Shown: positions 7,438 to 15,916 of the stretch, piece after piece
How positions within the stretch are numbered: position 1 is the stretch's first letter
How the letters are laid out: each line of letters starts with the position of its first letter
From: Clostridiales bacterium
GTDB lineage: Bacteria; Bacillota; Clostridia; Lachnospirales; Lachnospiraceae
Direction: 5' to 3'
Assembly: GCA_021202925.1 (NCBI GenBank)
Contig: JAJQCD010000010.1
Location: forward strand, 252,527 to 316,526
Length of the DNA stretch: 64,000 nucleotides
The notes under the pieces: generated by a model
Told to the model about the DNA's origin: nothing
Database searches by the model: none
What the model saw: the letters and a program-made list of their open reading frames with translations, nothing else
Position numbers and translations under genes: made by a program

Positions 7438-8886
7438 ATGTTAATGACAGGAGAAGAGTACGTTGAGAGCATGAGGAAGTTGAATATTCAGGTTTATATG
7501 TTCGGAAAGAAGGTCGAGAATCCGGTGGATGACCCGATCCTTCGTCCGTCCCTCAATTCCGTAAAGGCTACATATGACCTGGCTCAGATGCCGGAATATG
7601 AGGATCTGATGACCACCACCTCATCCCTCACGGGAGAGAAGATCAACCGCTTCTGCCACATTCATCAGAGCACATCTGACCTGATCAAGAAGGTAAAGAT
7701 GCAGCGTCTGTGCGGACAGAACACCGCAGCTTGCTTCCAGCGTTGCGTAGGTATGGACGCGTTCAACGCGGTTTACAGCACCACCTATGACACTGACAAG
7801 AAGTATGGCACCCATTATCATGAGAACTTCAAGAAGTTCCTTCAGTATGTGCAGGAAAAGGATCTGACCGTTGACGGTGCAATGACCGACCCGAAGGGCG
7901 ATCGTTCCAGAGCTCCGCATCTGCAGGAGGATCCGGATCTGTATCTGAGAGTCGTTGAGAGAAGAGAAGATGGTATCGTTGTCCGTGGTGCAAAAGCGCA
8001 TCAGACTGGTTTCATCAACTCTCACGAAGTCATCGTCATGCCGACCCAGGCCATGGGCGAGGATGATAAGGATTACGCAGTTTCCTTCGCAATTCCGACG
8101 GATGCCAAGGGCATTTTCCTGATCGTTGGCCGTCAGTCCTGCGATACCAGAAAGCTGGAAGGCAGCGAGATCGATGTCGGTAACTCTCAGTTTGGCGGTA
8201 CCGAGGCTCTGGTTATCTTTGATGATGTATTTGTACCGAATGACCGTATCTTCCTGAACGGCGAGAATGAGTTCGCTGGTGTTCTGGTTGAGCGTTTCGC
8301 CGGTTATCACAGACAGTCCTACGGCGGATGTAAGGTTGGTGTGGGCGACGTCCTGATTGGTGCTGCCGCTACGATCGCAGATTACAACGGTGCTGCAAAG
8401 GCTTCCCATATTAAGGATAAGCTGATCGAGATGACACATCTGAATGAGACCCTGTATTGCTGTGGTATCGCATGCTCCGCAGAAGGTACTCCGACCGAGT
8501 CCGGCAACTATCTGATCGACCTGCTTCTTGCTAACGTATGTAAGCAGAATGTAACCAGATTCCCGTATGAGATTGCTCGTCTGGCAGAAGATATCGCCGG
8601 TGGCCTGATGGTTACCGCTCCGTCTGAGAAGGATCTGAAGGATCCGTTCCTGGGCAAGTATGTGGATAAGTATTTCCGCGGCGTGAACACTGTTTCTACC
8701 GAGAACAGACTGCGCATGATGCGTCTGATCGAGAACCTGACTCTTGGCACCGCAGCTGTTGGCTATCGTACCGAGTCCATGCATGGCGCCGGTTCACCGC
8801 AGGCTCAGAGAATCATGATTTCCCGCCAGGGCAATATCGCAATGAAGAAGAAACTCGCAAAGAAGATTGCAAAGATCGAAGAGTAA
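7438..8886 (+). CDS. abfD: 4-hydroxybutyryl-CoA dehydratase / vinylacetyl-CoA isomerase
   Basis: Dehydrates 4-hydroxybutyryl-CoA to crotonyl-CoA with a [4Fe-4S] cluster and FAD by a ketyl-radical mechanism; oxygen-sensitive. The 482-residue protein has the cluster ligands: Cys99 and Cys103 in AACFQRCVGMDAFN, and His and Cys near 291 and 298 in HRQSYGGC, matching the arrangement known for the Clostridium aminobutyricum enzyme (Cys99, Cys103, His292, Cys299). MTDPKGDR and GAKAHQTG are also typical. The ATG at 7438 follows AAGGAAGG; the ATG at 7444 is a less likely alternative. A sigma-54 promoter drives it together with the downstream CoA-transferase. Confidence 0.96.
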   Translation: MLMTGEEYVESMRKLNIQVYMFGKKVENPVDDPILRPSLNSVKATYDLAQMPEYEDLMTTTSSLTGEKINRFCHIHQSTSDLIKKVKMQRLCGQNTAACFQRCVGMDAFNAVYSTTYDTDKKYGTHYHENFKKFLQYVQEKDLTVDGAMTDPKGDRSRAPHLQEDPDLYLRVVERREDGIVVRGAKAHQTGFINSHEVIVMPTQAMGEDDKDYAVSFAIPTDAKGIFLIVGRQSCDTRKLEGSEIDVGNSQFGGTEALVIFDDVFVPNDRIFLNGENEFAGVLVERFAGYHRQSYGGCKVGVGDVLIGAAATIADYNGAAKASHIKDKLIEMTHLNETLYCCGIACSAEGTPTESGNYLIDLLLANVCKQNVTRFPYEIARLAEDIAGGLMVTAPSEKDLKDPFLGKYVDKYFRGVNTVSTENRLRMMRLIENLTLGTAAVGYRTESMHGAGSPQAQRIMISRQGNIAMKKKLAKKIAKIEE

Positions 8887-8902
8887 TTTTGATGAAGCAG
8901 TT

Positions 8903-8926
8903 CGGGACGGCAGATGTGTCGTCCCG
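8903..8926 (+). other. Intercistronic hairpin between abfD and abfT
   Basis: CGGGACG pairs with CGTCCCG around a 10-base loop, with no T-run, so it is probably an mRNA-stability or processing element. Confidence 0.4.
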
Positions 8927-8956
8927 GACGACTGAAACTGAAAATGGAGGAATTCA

Positions 8957-10267
8957 ATGAGCTGGCAAGATGATTATCAAAGCAAATTAATGTCCGCTGA
9001 CAAGGCGCTTGACTATCTGAAGTCCGGTGAGCGTCTTGTCATCGCTCATGCCTGCGGCGAGCCGTCTTATCTGGTTGATACGATGGTGGAGAAGGCAGAG
9101 CAGTATGAGAATGTGGAAATCGTCCACATGGTAGCAATGGGCAAATGTGCCTATGCACAGCCCGGGATGGAAAAGCATTTCCGCCACAATGCCCTTTTTG
9201 TAGGCGGCGGTACCAGAAAAGCGGTTCAGGAAGGACGCGGCGACTATACACCCTGCTTCTTCTATCGGATTCCCGCTCTCTTTACCAATGGAAGCCTTCC
9301 GATTGACGTAGCGATGGTTCAGACGACGCCGCCGGATGAGAATGGAAATATGTGCCTGGGAATTTCAGTCGACTATACTCTTCCGGCAGCAAAAGCCGCG
9401 AAGAAGGTCATTGTCCAGGTGAACAAGGAAGTTCCGAGAACGGGCGGCAACAGCTGCATCAATGTATCGGATGCAAACATTGTTGCAATTGTGGAACATG
9501 ACGCTCCGCTGATCGAGCTGCCTCTGCCGAAGATCGGTGAGGTCGAGAAGGCGATTGGCGCAAACTGCGCGAAGCTGATCAATGATGGCGACACCTTGCA
9601 GCTTGGAATCGGTGCGATTCCGGATGCAGTACTTCTGTTCCTGAAAGAGAAGAAGGATCTGGGCATTCATTCGGAGATGTTCTCGGATGGTGTGGTTGAA
9701 CTGGCAGAAGCCGGCGTCATCACCAATGCGAAGAAGACCACGCACAAGGGCAAATATGTGGCGAACTTCCTGATGGGCAGCAAGCGTCTGTATGATTTTG
9801 TAAACAACAATCCAGATGTGGAAATGTATCCGGTTGATTATGTCAATCATCCGATCGTGATCGGAAAGGAAGACAATATTGTTTCCATCAATTCCTGCGT
9901 ACAGATCGACCTGATGGGCCAGGCGGCGTCGGAATCCATCGGTTACACCCAGATCTCCGGCGTCGGCGGACAGGTTGACTTCATCCGTGGCGCGGCGTTC
10001 GCGAAGAACGGTCGTGCGATTCTGGCTTTCCCGTCCACGGCTGCCAAGGGTAAAGTATCCAAGATTGTTCCGCTTCTTGATGAGGGCGCGGCAGTTTCGA
10101 CTTCGAGAAATGATGTGGACTATGCGGTTACCGAATATGGTATTGCGAAGCTGTCCGGAAAGACTCTGAAGGAGCGCGCACGTGCGTTGATTGAGATCGC
10201 ACATCCGGATTTCCGCGATGGTCTGAAGAAGGTATATGAGGAGCGTTTCCATTGCTCATATGAGTAA
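8957..10267 (+). CDS. abfT: 4-hydroxybutyrate CoA-transferase
   Basis: Moves CoA from acetyl-CoA or butyryl-CoA to 4-hydroxybutyrate, making the dehydratase substrate. The 436-residue protein is a full-length family I CoA-transferase of the 4-hydroxybutyrate/Cat2 type; the Glu in HSEMFSDGVVEL is the expected catalytic residue that forms the glutamyl-CoA thioester, and GVGGQVDFIRGA is the conserved C-terminal glycine-rich segment. It lies 70 bp after abfD, with GGAGG before the ATG, and shares its promoter. 4-Hydroxybutyrate is the likeliest substrate given the neighbours, though other hydroxyacids are possible for the family. Confidence 0.93.
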   Translation: MSWQDDYQSKLMSADKALDYLKSGERLVIAHACGEPSYLVDTMVEKAEQYENVEIVHMVAMGKCAYAQPGMEKHFRHNALFVGGGTRKAVQEGRGDYTPCFFYRIPALFTNGSLPIDVAMVQTTPPDENGNMCLGISVDYTLPAAKAAKKVIVQVNKEVPRTGGNSCINVSDANIVAIVEHDAPLIELPLPKIGEVEKAIGANCAKLINDGDTLQLGIGAIPDAVLLFLKEKKDLGIHSEMFSDGVVELAEAGVITNAKKTTHKGKYVANFLMGSKRLYDFVNNNPDVEMYPVDYVNHPIVIGKEDNIVSINSCVQIDLMGQAASESIGYTQISGVGGQVDFIRGAAFAKNGRAILAFPSTAAKGKVSKIVPLLDEGAAVSTSRNDVDYAVTEYGIAKLSGKTLKERARALIEIAHPDFRDGLKKVYEERFHCSYE

Positions 10268-10320
10268 ACGAAATTGAATCACATGCCCGGGTATGCGCTG
10301 AAATTGCCACAGATGGTGGC

Positions 10321-10356
10321 GAACTGCGGAGGGAATGATATATCCGCGGTTCTTTT
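10321..10356 (+). terminator. Possible partial terminator after abfT
   Basis: GAACTGCGGA pairs with TCCGCGGTTC (one G-U) and is followed by TTTT. A small GCCAC/GTGGC hairpin lies just upstream. It may reduce read-through into the permease. Confidence 0.5.
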
Positions 10357-10422
10357 CCAGTTGTGTGAAGCAGGTGCGTACCCTTACATAGGAATGAATA
10401 ACCTAAAAGGAGATAAAACAGT

Positions 10423-11787
10423 ATGGCTATGAAAAGAAAAGAAGGCGGAGAGCAGCCGTATATTCCGGCTGGTATATTTAAAATCCGTATTCCTTTTATC
10501 CACTATAGATGGGAGATTTCCGAGTGCCTGCAGGCAATCCTGATGTGTGCGACCTGCCTCGGCGCGATTCCTGTACTGGAGGAAGTGTTTGGTGTACCGT
10601 ACGAAGTCGCATGGAGTATGGTTATCATCAACGGTTTCTTTTACAATATGCATTCTTTGCTGGGCGACCCGGTCGTACCAGGCTGGATTACACCGGCCAT
10701 GCCGCTGGTTACCGCATTTGTCACCCTGACGGAGCAGGGACCGGCGCGTGTACAGAGCATGATCGCTCTGCAGCTGCTGATTGGTATCATTTTCCTGTTC
10801 ATGGGTATTACCGGTCTGGCAAGCAAGCTGATCGGTGCGATCCCGAATGCAATCAAGGCTGGTATTCTGATTGGTGCCGGCGTATCCGCTGTATCGACTG
10901 AATTTGGAGCGACTGGTCGTGCGACTCTGTATCCGAAGACCGTGCTCATCGGTTCGGTGGTTGCGTATTTCCTGCTTTTTTCCGTGCTGTTTAAGAGAAT
11001 GAAGCACAAGAGTAAGCTGTGGTACATGGTTGGTAACTTTGGTATGCTTCCTGCAATCATCGTTGCCGTGATTATCGGACCGCTCTCCGGTGAACTTCCG
11101 GCTCCGCCGCTTGTCCTTGGTTCCATCTTCAAGATTCCGGAGTTTGGCAAGATTATGAGCACCCTGAGTCCGTTCTGCATCGGTTTCCCGAGTGTGAGCC
11201 AGTTTATCGCCGCGATTCCGACCGCGATTGCTGTCTATATCATCGCATTCGGCGATTTCGTATCCAGTGTTGAGATGATCAATACCGCGGATGAGATTCG
11301 TAGCGATGAAAAGATCGATATGAACGCAAACCGTTCCAACCTTTGCTGTGCGATCCGTAACATCGTTCAGGCTCTGATCTGCCCGTATCCGCCGCTGTGT
11401 GGACCGCTCTGGGCAGCTGTTACCGCAGCAGTTGCTGAGCGTTACAAAGATGGCAGAAAGTCCATGGACTCCATCTTCTCTGGTGTTGGAACTTTCCGTT
11501 GGATGACTTTCATCTGCGTGGCTCTGGTGCCGGTTGCATCCTTTGTACAGCCGATTCTTCCGGCAGCGCTTTCCTGTACGCTGATTGTTCAGGGATTTGT
11601 CTGCGCACAGATCGGTATCGGCATGGTACATGACAGTGCAGAATTTGGTCTGGCCGGCGTGATGGCAGCCGTTCTTGCTACCAAGGGCGCAGCCTGGGGT
11701 CTGGCAGTTGGTATCGTTCTGTACCTCCTGGTATTCGGAAACTTCAAGAATCCGGAGACCGTAAAGGAAGTTGCCAAAGAGGCATAA
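10423..11787 (+). CDS. Polytopic permease, paralogue of the one at 2.0 kb
   Basis: 454 residues, about a dozen membrane segments, sharing with the 2005 protein the N-terminal QPYIP...RIP..H.RW block, LLGDPVVPGWITPA, IPNAIKAGI and an IIAFGDFV segment. It is shorter at the N-terminus (about 25 residues less). It follows abfD-abfT with no separate promoter that I can see and precedes the sigma-54 activator. Being last in a 4-hydroxybutyrate operon, it likely imports the pathway substrate or exports a product; the family (NCS2-like or other) and substrate are unproven. AAAGGAG lies upstream of the ATG. Confidence 0.75.
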   Translation: MAMKRKEGGEQPYIPAGIFKIRIPFIHYRWEISECLQAILMCATCLGAIPVLEEVFGVPYEVAWSMVIINGFFYNMHSLLGDPVVPGWITPAMPLVTAFVTLTEQGPARVQSMIALQLLIGIIFLFMGITGLASKLIGAIPNAIKAGILIGAGVSAVSTEFGATGRATLYPKTVLIGSVVAYFLLFSVLFKRMKHKSKLWYMVGNFGMLPAIIVAVIIGPLSGELPAPPLVLGSIFKIPEFGKIMSTLSPFCIGFPSVSQFIAAIPTAIAVYIIAFGDFVSSVEMINTADEIRSDEKIDMNANRSNLCCAIRNIVQALICPYPPLCGPLWAAVTAAVAERYKDGRKSMDSIFSGVGTFRWMTFICVALVPVASFVQPILPAALSCTLIVQGFVCAQIGIGMVHDSAEFGLAGVMAAVLATKGAAWGLAVGIVLYLLVFGNFKNPETVKEVAKEA

Positions 11788-11822
11788 CTGCAATTTGCAA
11801 TACCCTCCTATATATTTTGACA

Positions 11823-11858
11823 GACAGCAGACGTTTACTCACGCCTGCTGTCATTTTC
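11823..11858 (+). terminator. Terminator after the second permease
   Basis: GACAGCAG pairs with CTGCTGTC around a 14-base loop, followed by ATTTTCTT. Confidence 0.65.
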
Positions 11859-11892
11859 TTCCTGTAATGGGAGAGGAATCTTTTTTCTCGCA

Positions 11893-11921
11893 TTGAATCT
11901 TTTTTTTCTAAGTGATATAAT
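11893..11921 (+). promoter_or_regulatory. Sigma-A promoter of the sigma-54 activator gene
   Basis: TTGAAT, 17 bases, TATAAT with an extended -10 (TG one base upstream). The activator is thus made from its own housekeeping promoter. Confidence 0.7.
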
Positions 11922-11974
11922 GATCGGATACAGTAGATGATGTTTATATTCAGAGAAATTGAAGGTGACGTTTT

Positions 11975-13408
11975 ATGGCAGGCAGAAAGAAGATGAACGG
12001 GGCTCTCAGCAGCGATTATCTGGATGCGATCATCGAACATTCCTTCGATGGCATATACATAACGGACGGACAGGCGAATACCATCAAAGTGAACCGATCG
12101 TATCTGACCATTTCCGGTCTGAAGGAATCTGAAGTGGTCGGTCATAACATGAAGGAGCTGGTAGACAATAAGACCATTTCCGCTTCCGGTACACTTCCGG
12201 CACTGGAACGGAAACGTCCGGTTACGATTCAGCAGGTATTTAAGACAGGGAAACGTGCACTGATTACGAGTAGCCCGATCATGAACAGCAAAGGCGAGAT
12301 CGTCCTGGTGATCACCAATGTCCGTGATATTACGGAACTGTATCATTTACAGGAAGAGACGACTCACCTGCGCCATGAGGAGAAGAAGCTGCGTGAGGAA
12401 CTGCGCCATGCGCAGACGAATGTCCAGGAGCAGGGAGATCTGATCGCGGTTGATCCGAAGACAGTCAATATCCTCTCCATGCTGGATAAAGTTGCGCCGT
12501 TAGATACCACGGTGATCTTCCTGGGGGAAACCGGTGTTGGAAAAGAGGTTTTCGCCAAATATATTTATGAGAACAGCGCCCGCAGCGGCAAGCCTTTTAT
12601 TAAAGTGAATTGTGGCGCGATTCCGGAAAATCTCGTGGAGAGCGAGTTGTTTGGCTATGAGAAGGGCGCCTTTACCGGTGCGGATAAAAATGGCCGCATG
12701 GACGTCTTCGAAGCGGCGAATACCGGAACGATCTTTCTGGATGAGGTGGGCGAACTGCCGCTCAACATACAGGTGAAGCTCCTGCGTGTGCTGCAGGAAC
12801 AGGAATTTGAGCGAATTGGCAGCCGGAAACCGGTAAAGGTCGATGTGCGTGTTCTGGCGGCGACGAATCGAAACCTGGAAGAGATGATCGCGAACGGTCA
12901 GTTCCGCCAGGATCTGTATTATCGCCTGATGATTTTCCCAATCCGGATTCCACCGTTGCGCGAACGGCTGTCCGATATCGTTCCCCTGGCTCAGCTGTTT
13001 CTGTCACAGCTGAACAAGAAGTACAGCATGAAAAAATCATTTTCGCCATTATCGATTTCTGTTATGCGAAGTTATAACTGGCCTGGTAATATCCGTGAAC
13101 TACGCAACATTGTGGAGCGTGCGGTCATTGTCAGCAACGGAGACGAGATCACACCGGAAGCCCTTCATCTTTATCCGATTACAGAGCGGGCGGACGCAGA
13201 AACACATCTGCTGCCTCCGGTCAATGATTTGAAGAGCACCCTGCAGGCATTGGAGCTGGAATATATCAACCATGCTTATGATACGTTCGGGAATGTCCGC
13301 GAGGCGGCAGCCAGTCTCGGCATGACGCCGTCTACCTTTGTGCGGAAACGCCAGCGGTTTCAGGGAGAATCCATGCAGGAAGATGATACCGGAGATCCGG
13401 ACTTTTAA
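11975..13408 (+). CDS. PAS-domain sigma-54-dependent transcriptional activator
   Basis: Enhancer-binding protein of 477 residues: PAS sensor about 12-120, a short coiled linker about 122-155, AAA+ domain with Walker A GETGVGKE (184-191), GAFTGA (231-236, the sigma-54 contact loop) and Walker B GTIFLDEV (251-258), arginine-rich PPLRERLSDI, then a Fis-type helix-turn-helix about 437-463. There is no receiver domain, so it is probably controlled by a ligand or redox state at the PAS domain. It lies directly downstream of the 4-hydroxybutyrate operon, and three sigma-54 promoters lie within 10 kb, making that operon, the first permease and the nfu operon its likely targets (inference). Confidence 0.95.
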   Translation: MAGRKKMNGALSSDYLDAIIEHSFDGIYITDGQANTIKVNRSYLTISGLKESEVVGHNMKELVDNKTISASGTLPALERKRPVTIQQVFKTGKRALITSSPIMNSKGEIVLVITNVRDITELYHLQEETTHLRHEEKKLREELRHAQTNVQEQGDLIAVDPKTVNILSMLDKVAPLDTTVIFLGETGVGKEVFAKYIYENSARSGKPFIKVNCGAIPENLVESELFGYEKGAFTGADKNGRMDVFEAANTGTIFLDEVGELPLNIQVKLLRVLQEQEFERIGSRKPVKVDVRVLAATNRNLEEMIANGQFRQDLYYRLMIFPIRIPPLRERLSDIVPLAQLFLSQLNKKYSMKKSFSPLSISVMRSYNWPGNIRELRNIVERAVIVSNGDEITPEALHLYPITERADAETHLLPPVNDLKSTLQALELEYINHAYDTFGNVREAAASLGMTPSTFVRKRQRFQGESMQEDDTGDPDF

Positions 13409-13431
13409 TTAATTATGAAGAAACCATAGTA

Positions 13432-13469
13432 TCGGCCCCGGCGGCTTTTTCGGAAGCTGCCGGGGCCGA
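13432..13469 (+). terminator. Long GC-rich hairpin after the activator gene
   Basis: A 16-bp stem (TCGGCCCCGGCGGCTT with one G-U pair) closed by six bases. No T-run follows, so it is probably a terminator of weak or factor-assisted type, or an insulator before the next gene. Confidence 0.55.
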
Positions 13470-13614
13470 TTGCGGTCTGATGGTGGAAACCAAAGGTTGT
13501 CGGTTCTGCAAATGTTTTTTGCTTTTGCTATTTTCCCCTGAAATTTATAATAGAACCAGAGGTAATGAAGGAACTACTGTTACTTATTTTTTACAATCAG
13601 GAGGAAAAATCAGT

Positions 13615-15768
13615 ATGAAAAAAATGATCTCTGTCGTTCTGTCGCTGGCGATGGCCACTACACTGATGGCCTGTGGAAGCCAGAGCACAACAAACAGTTC
13701 CACGACTGCGGATACTACCGCGGCAGCAGAGACGACTGCGGCAGCAGACGCATCCGCTGAGTCAGCTTCATCGGGAAGTTACACTCCGGGTACTTATATC
13801 GGGGAGGCGGAAGGCTTTTCCGGTGCCATTATCGCAACGGTTACGGTAGATGCGGACCAGATCCTTTCGATTGAGATTGACGAATCTGTGAACACAAACC
13901 AGATTATCGATGACAGCAAGAGGGAACAGCTGGCACAGTCGATGATTGACGCGCAGACACCGTTGGTTGACGGCATAGCAGGTGCGACTATTTCCAGCAG
14001 CGCAATCGTTGAGGCAGTAAAATCTGCATTGACGCAAGCAGGCGCGACGGAATTTGCCGAGGCCGAACGGGAAAGCTATTCCAGAGACGACATTTCCTTT
14101 ACGCCCGGCACCTACCAGTCAGTCAAAATGGGGATGAACGGAGAAATCGAGGTTGAAGTCTCCTTCAGCGAAGACAAGGTGGATTCGATTACAGTGCTTT
14201 CCAGCATGGAAACAACCGGCGTGGGCACAAAAGCCATGGAAATACTGACGGATCACATTCTGGATAATCAGTCTCTCGGCGTAGACATGGTTTCCGGCGC
14301 AACGTATACGTCCATTGGTTTCATGGAGGCCGTAAAAGATTGTGTGGAACAGGCCGATGGCAATGTGAGTGCTCTGGAATCATTCCCGGTTGATTATGAT
14401 ACCTATGCGGATGCGACCCATGAAGCGGATGTGATTATTATCGGCGGTGGTATGGCGGGTATGATCAGTGCCTTGTCCTGCAAGCAGAACGGACTGAGCG
14501 TAATTCTTCTTGAACAGAAGGAATTTCTTGGCGGGAATGCGCTGGCAGCTACCGGAACTTATCTGCTGGGAAATACCAGCGTTCAGGCGGCCCAGGGTAT
14601 TGAAGATGATCCGGAGGTCTTCTATCAGTGGGTTCTTGATACCATTGACAATGCTGATCCAGATCTGGCGCATATGCTGGTCGATCATTCACAGGAGCTT
14701 GTCGATTACTTTGAAGAAAATGGATTGTCGTTTGATTACAATTATATGAAGGCAACGACAAATTCTGATATTCCGAGAGGACACCAGATTCTTCCGACTG
14801 GTTCGGATTCGGTCGGACTGGTTGTGGATGTTCTGGAACAGAATGACGTCGATATCCGTTACCTGACAACAGCGACTACGTTTATTCTCGATGACAATGG
14901 TGCCGTGATTGGTGTGAATGCGACAGACTGTGAGGGGAACGAAACGGCTTACTACGGAACCTATGTCGTCCTGGCAAGCGGTGGATTCGGTGATAATCAG
15001 GATATTCTTGCGGAATACTGGGGCGAAGAGTGCCGCAATCTGAAGTTTGGCGGCATTAAGGGAAGCGATGGAAAGATGCTGTCACAGGCGATTGAACTTG
15101 GCGCTGACACAGTTGATATGGATGCGCATCACATCGATGCGACGCTGGAGGTGACGCACCAGATTATGGCGGACACCAATATCATAACCAGCTGCGGCGG
15201 AATTATCGTGCGCACATCGACTGGTCAGAGAATCGCAGACGAGGCATACAATCATGGCGACGCAATTTCCGAGGCGGAAATTGAAACAGGCGATGAGTAT
15301 TACTATCTGATTTTCGATGACAGTGTGCTTGAATTTTCAGATACGCTGAATGCCAAAGGAAGCATGTATATCAATACGGGTCTGGCGACTACCTATCAGT
15401 CCATTGAGGAAATGGCATCTGACCTCGAGCTGGATGAGGCTGTTTTGCAGGAAGTGATTGATAAATACAATGCGGCCGTTCGTGGAGAGGGCGAAGATGA
15501 ATTTGGCCGAACCGATTTCTATGGCGAACTGGAAGCACCTTATTATGTGATGAAGGTTTCAAATGGCGTTGTGATGACCAGCGGCGGTCTGAAAGTTGAT
15601 GATCACAGCCATGTGATCAACACCGATGGAGAGATCATCGAGGGACTGTATGCGGTTGGCGAAGTGAGCGGCGGTCTGATGAGAGTCTACATTGCAGGAG
15701 CGTCTTTGTCGGAGTGTGGCATTTCCGGTATGCTTCTGGGACGTCAGCTCAGTGGTGCAATCGAATAA
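13615..15768 (+). CDS. Lipoprotein flavin reductase: two FMN-binding domains plus FAD-binding fumarate reductase-like domain
   Basis: 717 residues starting at ATG 13615 (AGGAGG 8 bp or so upstream); the upstream in-frame ATG at 13480 has no signal sequence and is rejected. A lipoprotein signal ends at Cys20 (LMAC), then a Thr/Ala/Ser-rich linker. Two FMN_bind domains follow, with the expected covalent flavin-attachment sites AGATIS (Thr125) and SGATYT (Thr230). From residue 272 comes a flavoprotein domain of the fumarate/urocanate reductase type (GGGMAG Rossmann motif). Such proteins are flavinylated by ApbE and act as extracellular reductases of soluble acceptors. Acceptor unknown; no apbE is in the window. 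A TATAAT box at 13546-13551 gives a likely promoter with a weak -35. Confidence 0.88.
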   Translation: MKKMISVVLSLAMATTLMACGSQSTTNSSTTADTTAAAETTAAADASAESASSGSYTPGTYIGEAEGFSGAIIATVTVDADQILSIEIDESVNTNQIIDDSKREQLAQSMIDAQTPLVDGIAGATISSSAIVEAVKSALTQAGATEFAEAERESYSRDDISFTPGTYQSVKMGMNGEIEVEVSFSEDKVDSITVLSSMETTGVGTKAMEILTDHILDNQSLGVDMVSGATYTSIGFMEAVKDCVEQADGNVSALESFPVDYDTYADATHEADVIIIGGGMAGMISALSCKQNGLSVILLEQKEFLGGNALAATGTYLLGNTSVQAAQGIEDDPEVFYQWVLDTIDNADPDLAHMLVDHSQELVDYFEENGLSFDYNYMKATTNSDIPRGHQILPTGSDSVGLVVDVLEQNDVDIRYLTTATTFILDDNGAVIGVNATDCEGNETAYYGTYVVLASGGFGDNQDILAEYWGEECRNLKFGGIKGSDGKMLSQAIELGADTVDMDAHHIDATLEVTHQIMADTNIITSCGGIIVRTSTGQRIADEAYNHGDAISEAEIETGDEYYYLIFDDSVLEFSDTLNAKGSMYINTGLATTYQSIEEMASDLELDEAVLQEVIDKYNAAVRGEGEDEFGRTDFYGELEAPYYVMKVSNGVVMTSGGLKVDDHSHVINTDGEIIEGLYAVGEVSGGLMRVYIAGASLSECGISGMLLGRQLSGAIE

Positions 15769-15839
15769 GGTCAGGAACAGTATCTGATGTTTTCGTCTGG
15801 GAGAGCGACAATGAAACAGGTCTTCCGTTGATGTTGTGA

Positions 15840-15882
15840 AAAACGGCGGTATCCATATAATAAAAGAGGATACCGCCGTTTT
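15840..15882. terminator. Bidirectional terminator between convergent genes
   Basis: AAAACGGCGGTATCC pairs perfectly with GGATACCGCCGTTTT around a 13-base loop, with A/T tails on both sides. Confidence 0.85.
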
Positions 15883-15916
15883 AAAGCCGTTCGACCGCAT
15901 GCGAAGACGGATGATA

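Noticed and set aside
7621-8784. Long open frame (387 codons) on the minus strand opposite abfD
   Set aside because: It is the antisense shadow of a strongly conserved gene; it has no Shine-Dalgarno site and no recognisable domain.
10384-11793. Open frame of 469 codons on the minus strand opposite the second permease
   Set aside because: The translation is rich in Arg, His, Asn and Cys with no membrane or domain pattern, while the other strand encodes a clear permease.
13480-13614. Upstream extension of the flavin-reductase frame
   Set aside because: It would place 45 residues before a complete lipoprotein signal peptide and covers the probable promoter; ATG 13615 has the proper Shine-Dalgarno site.
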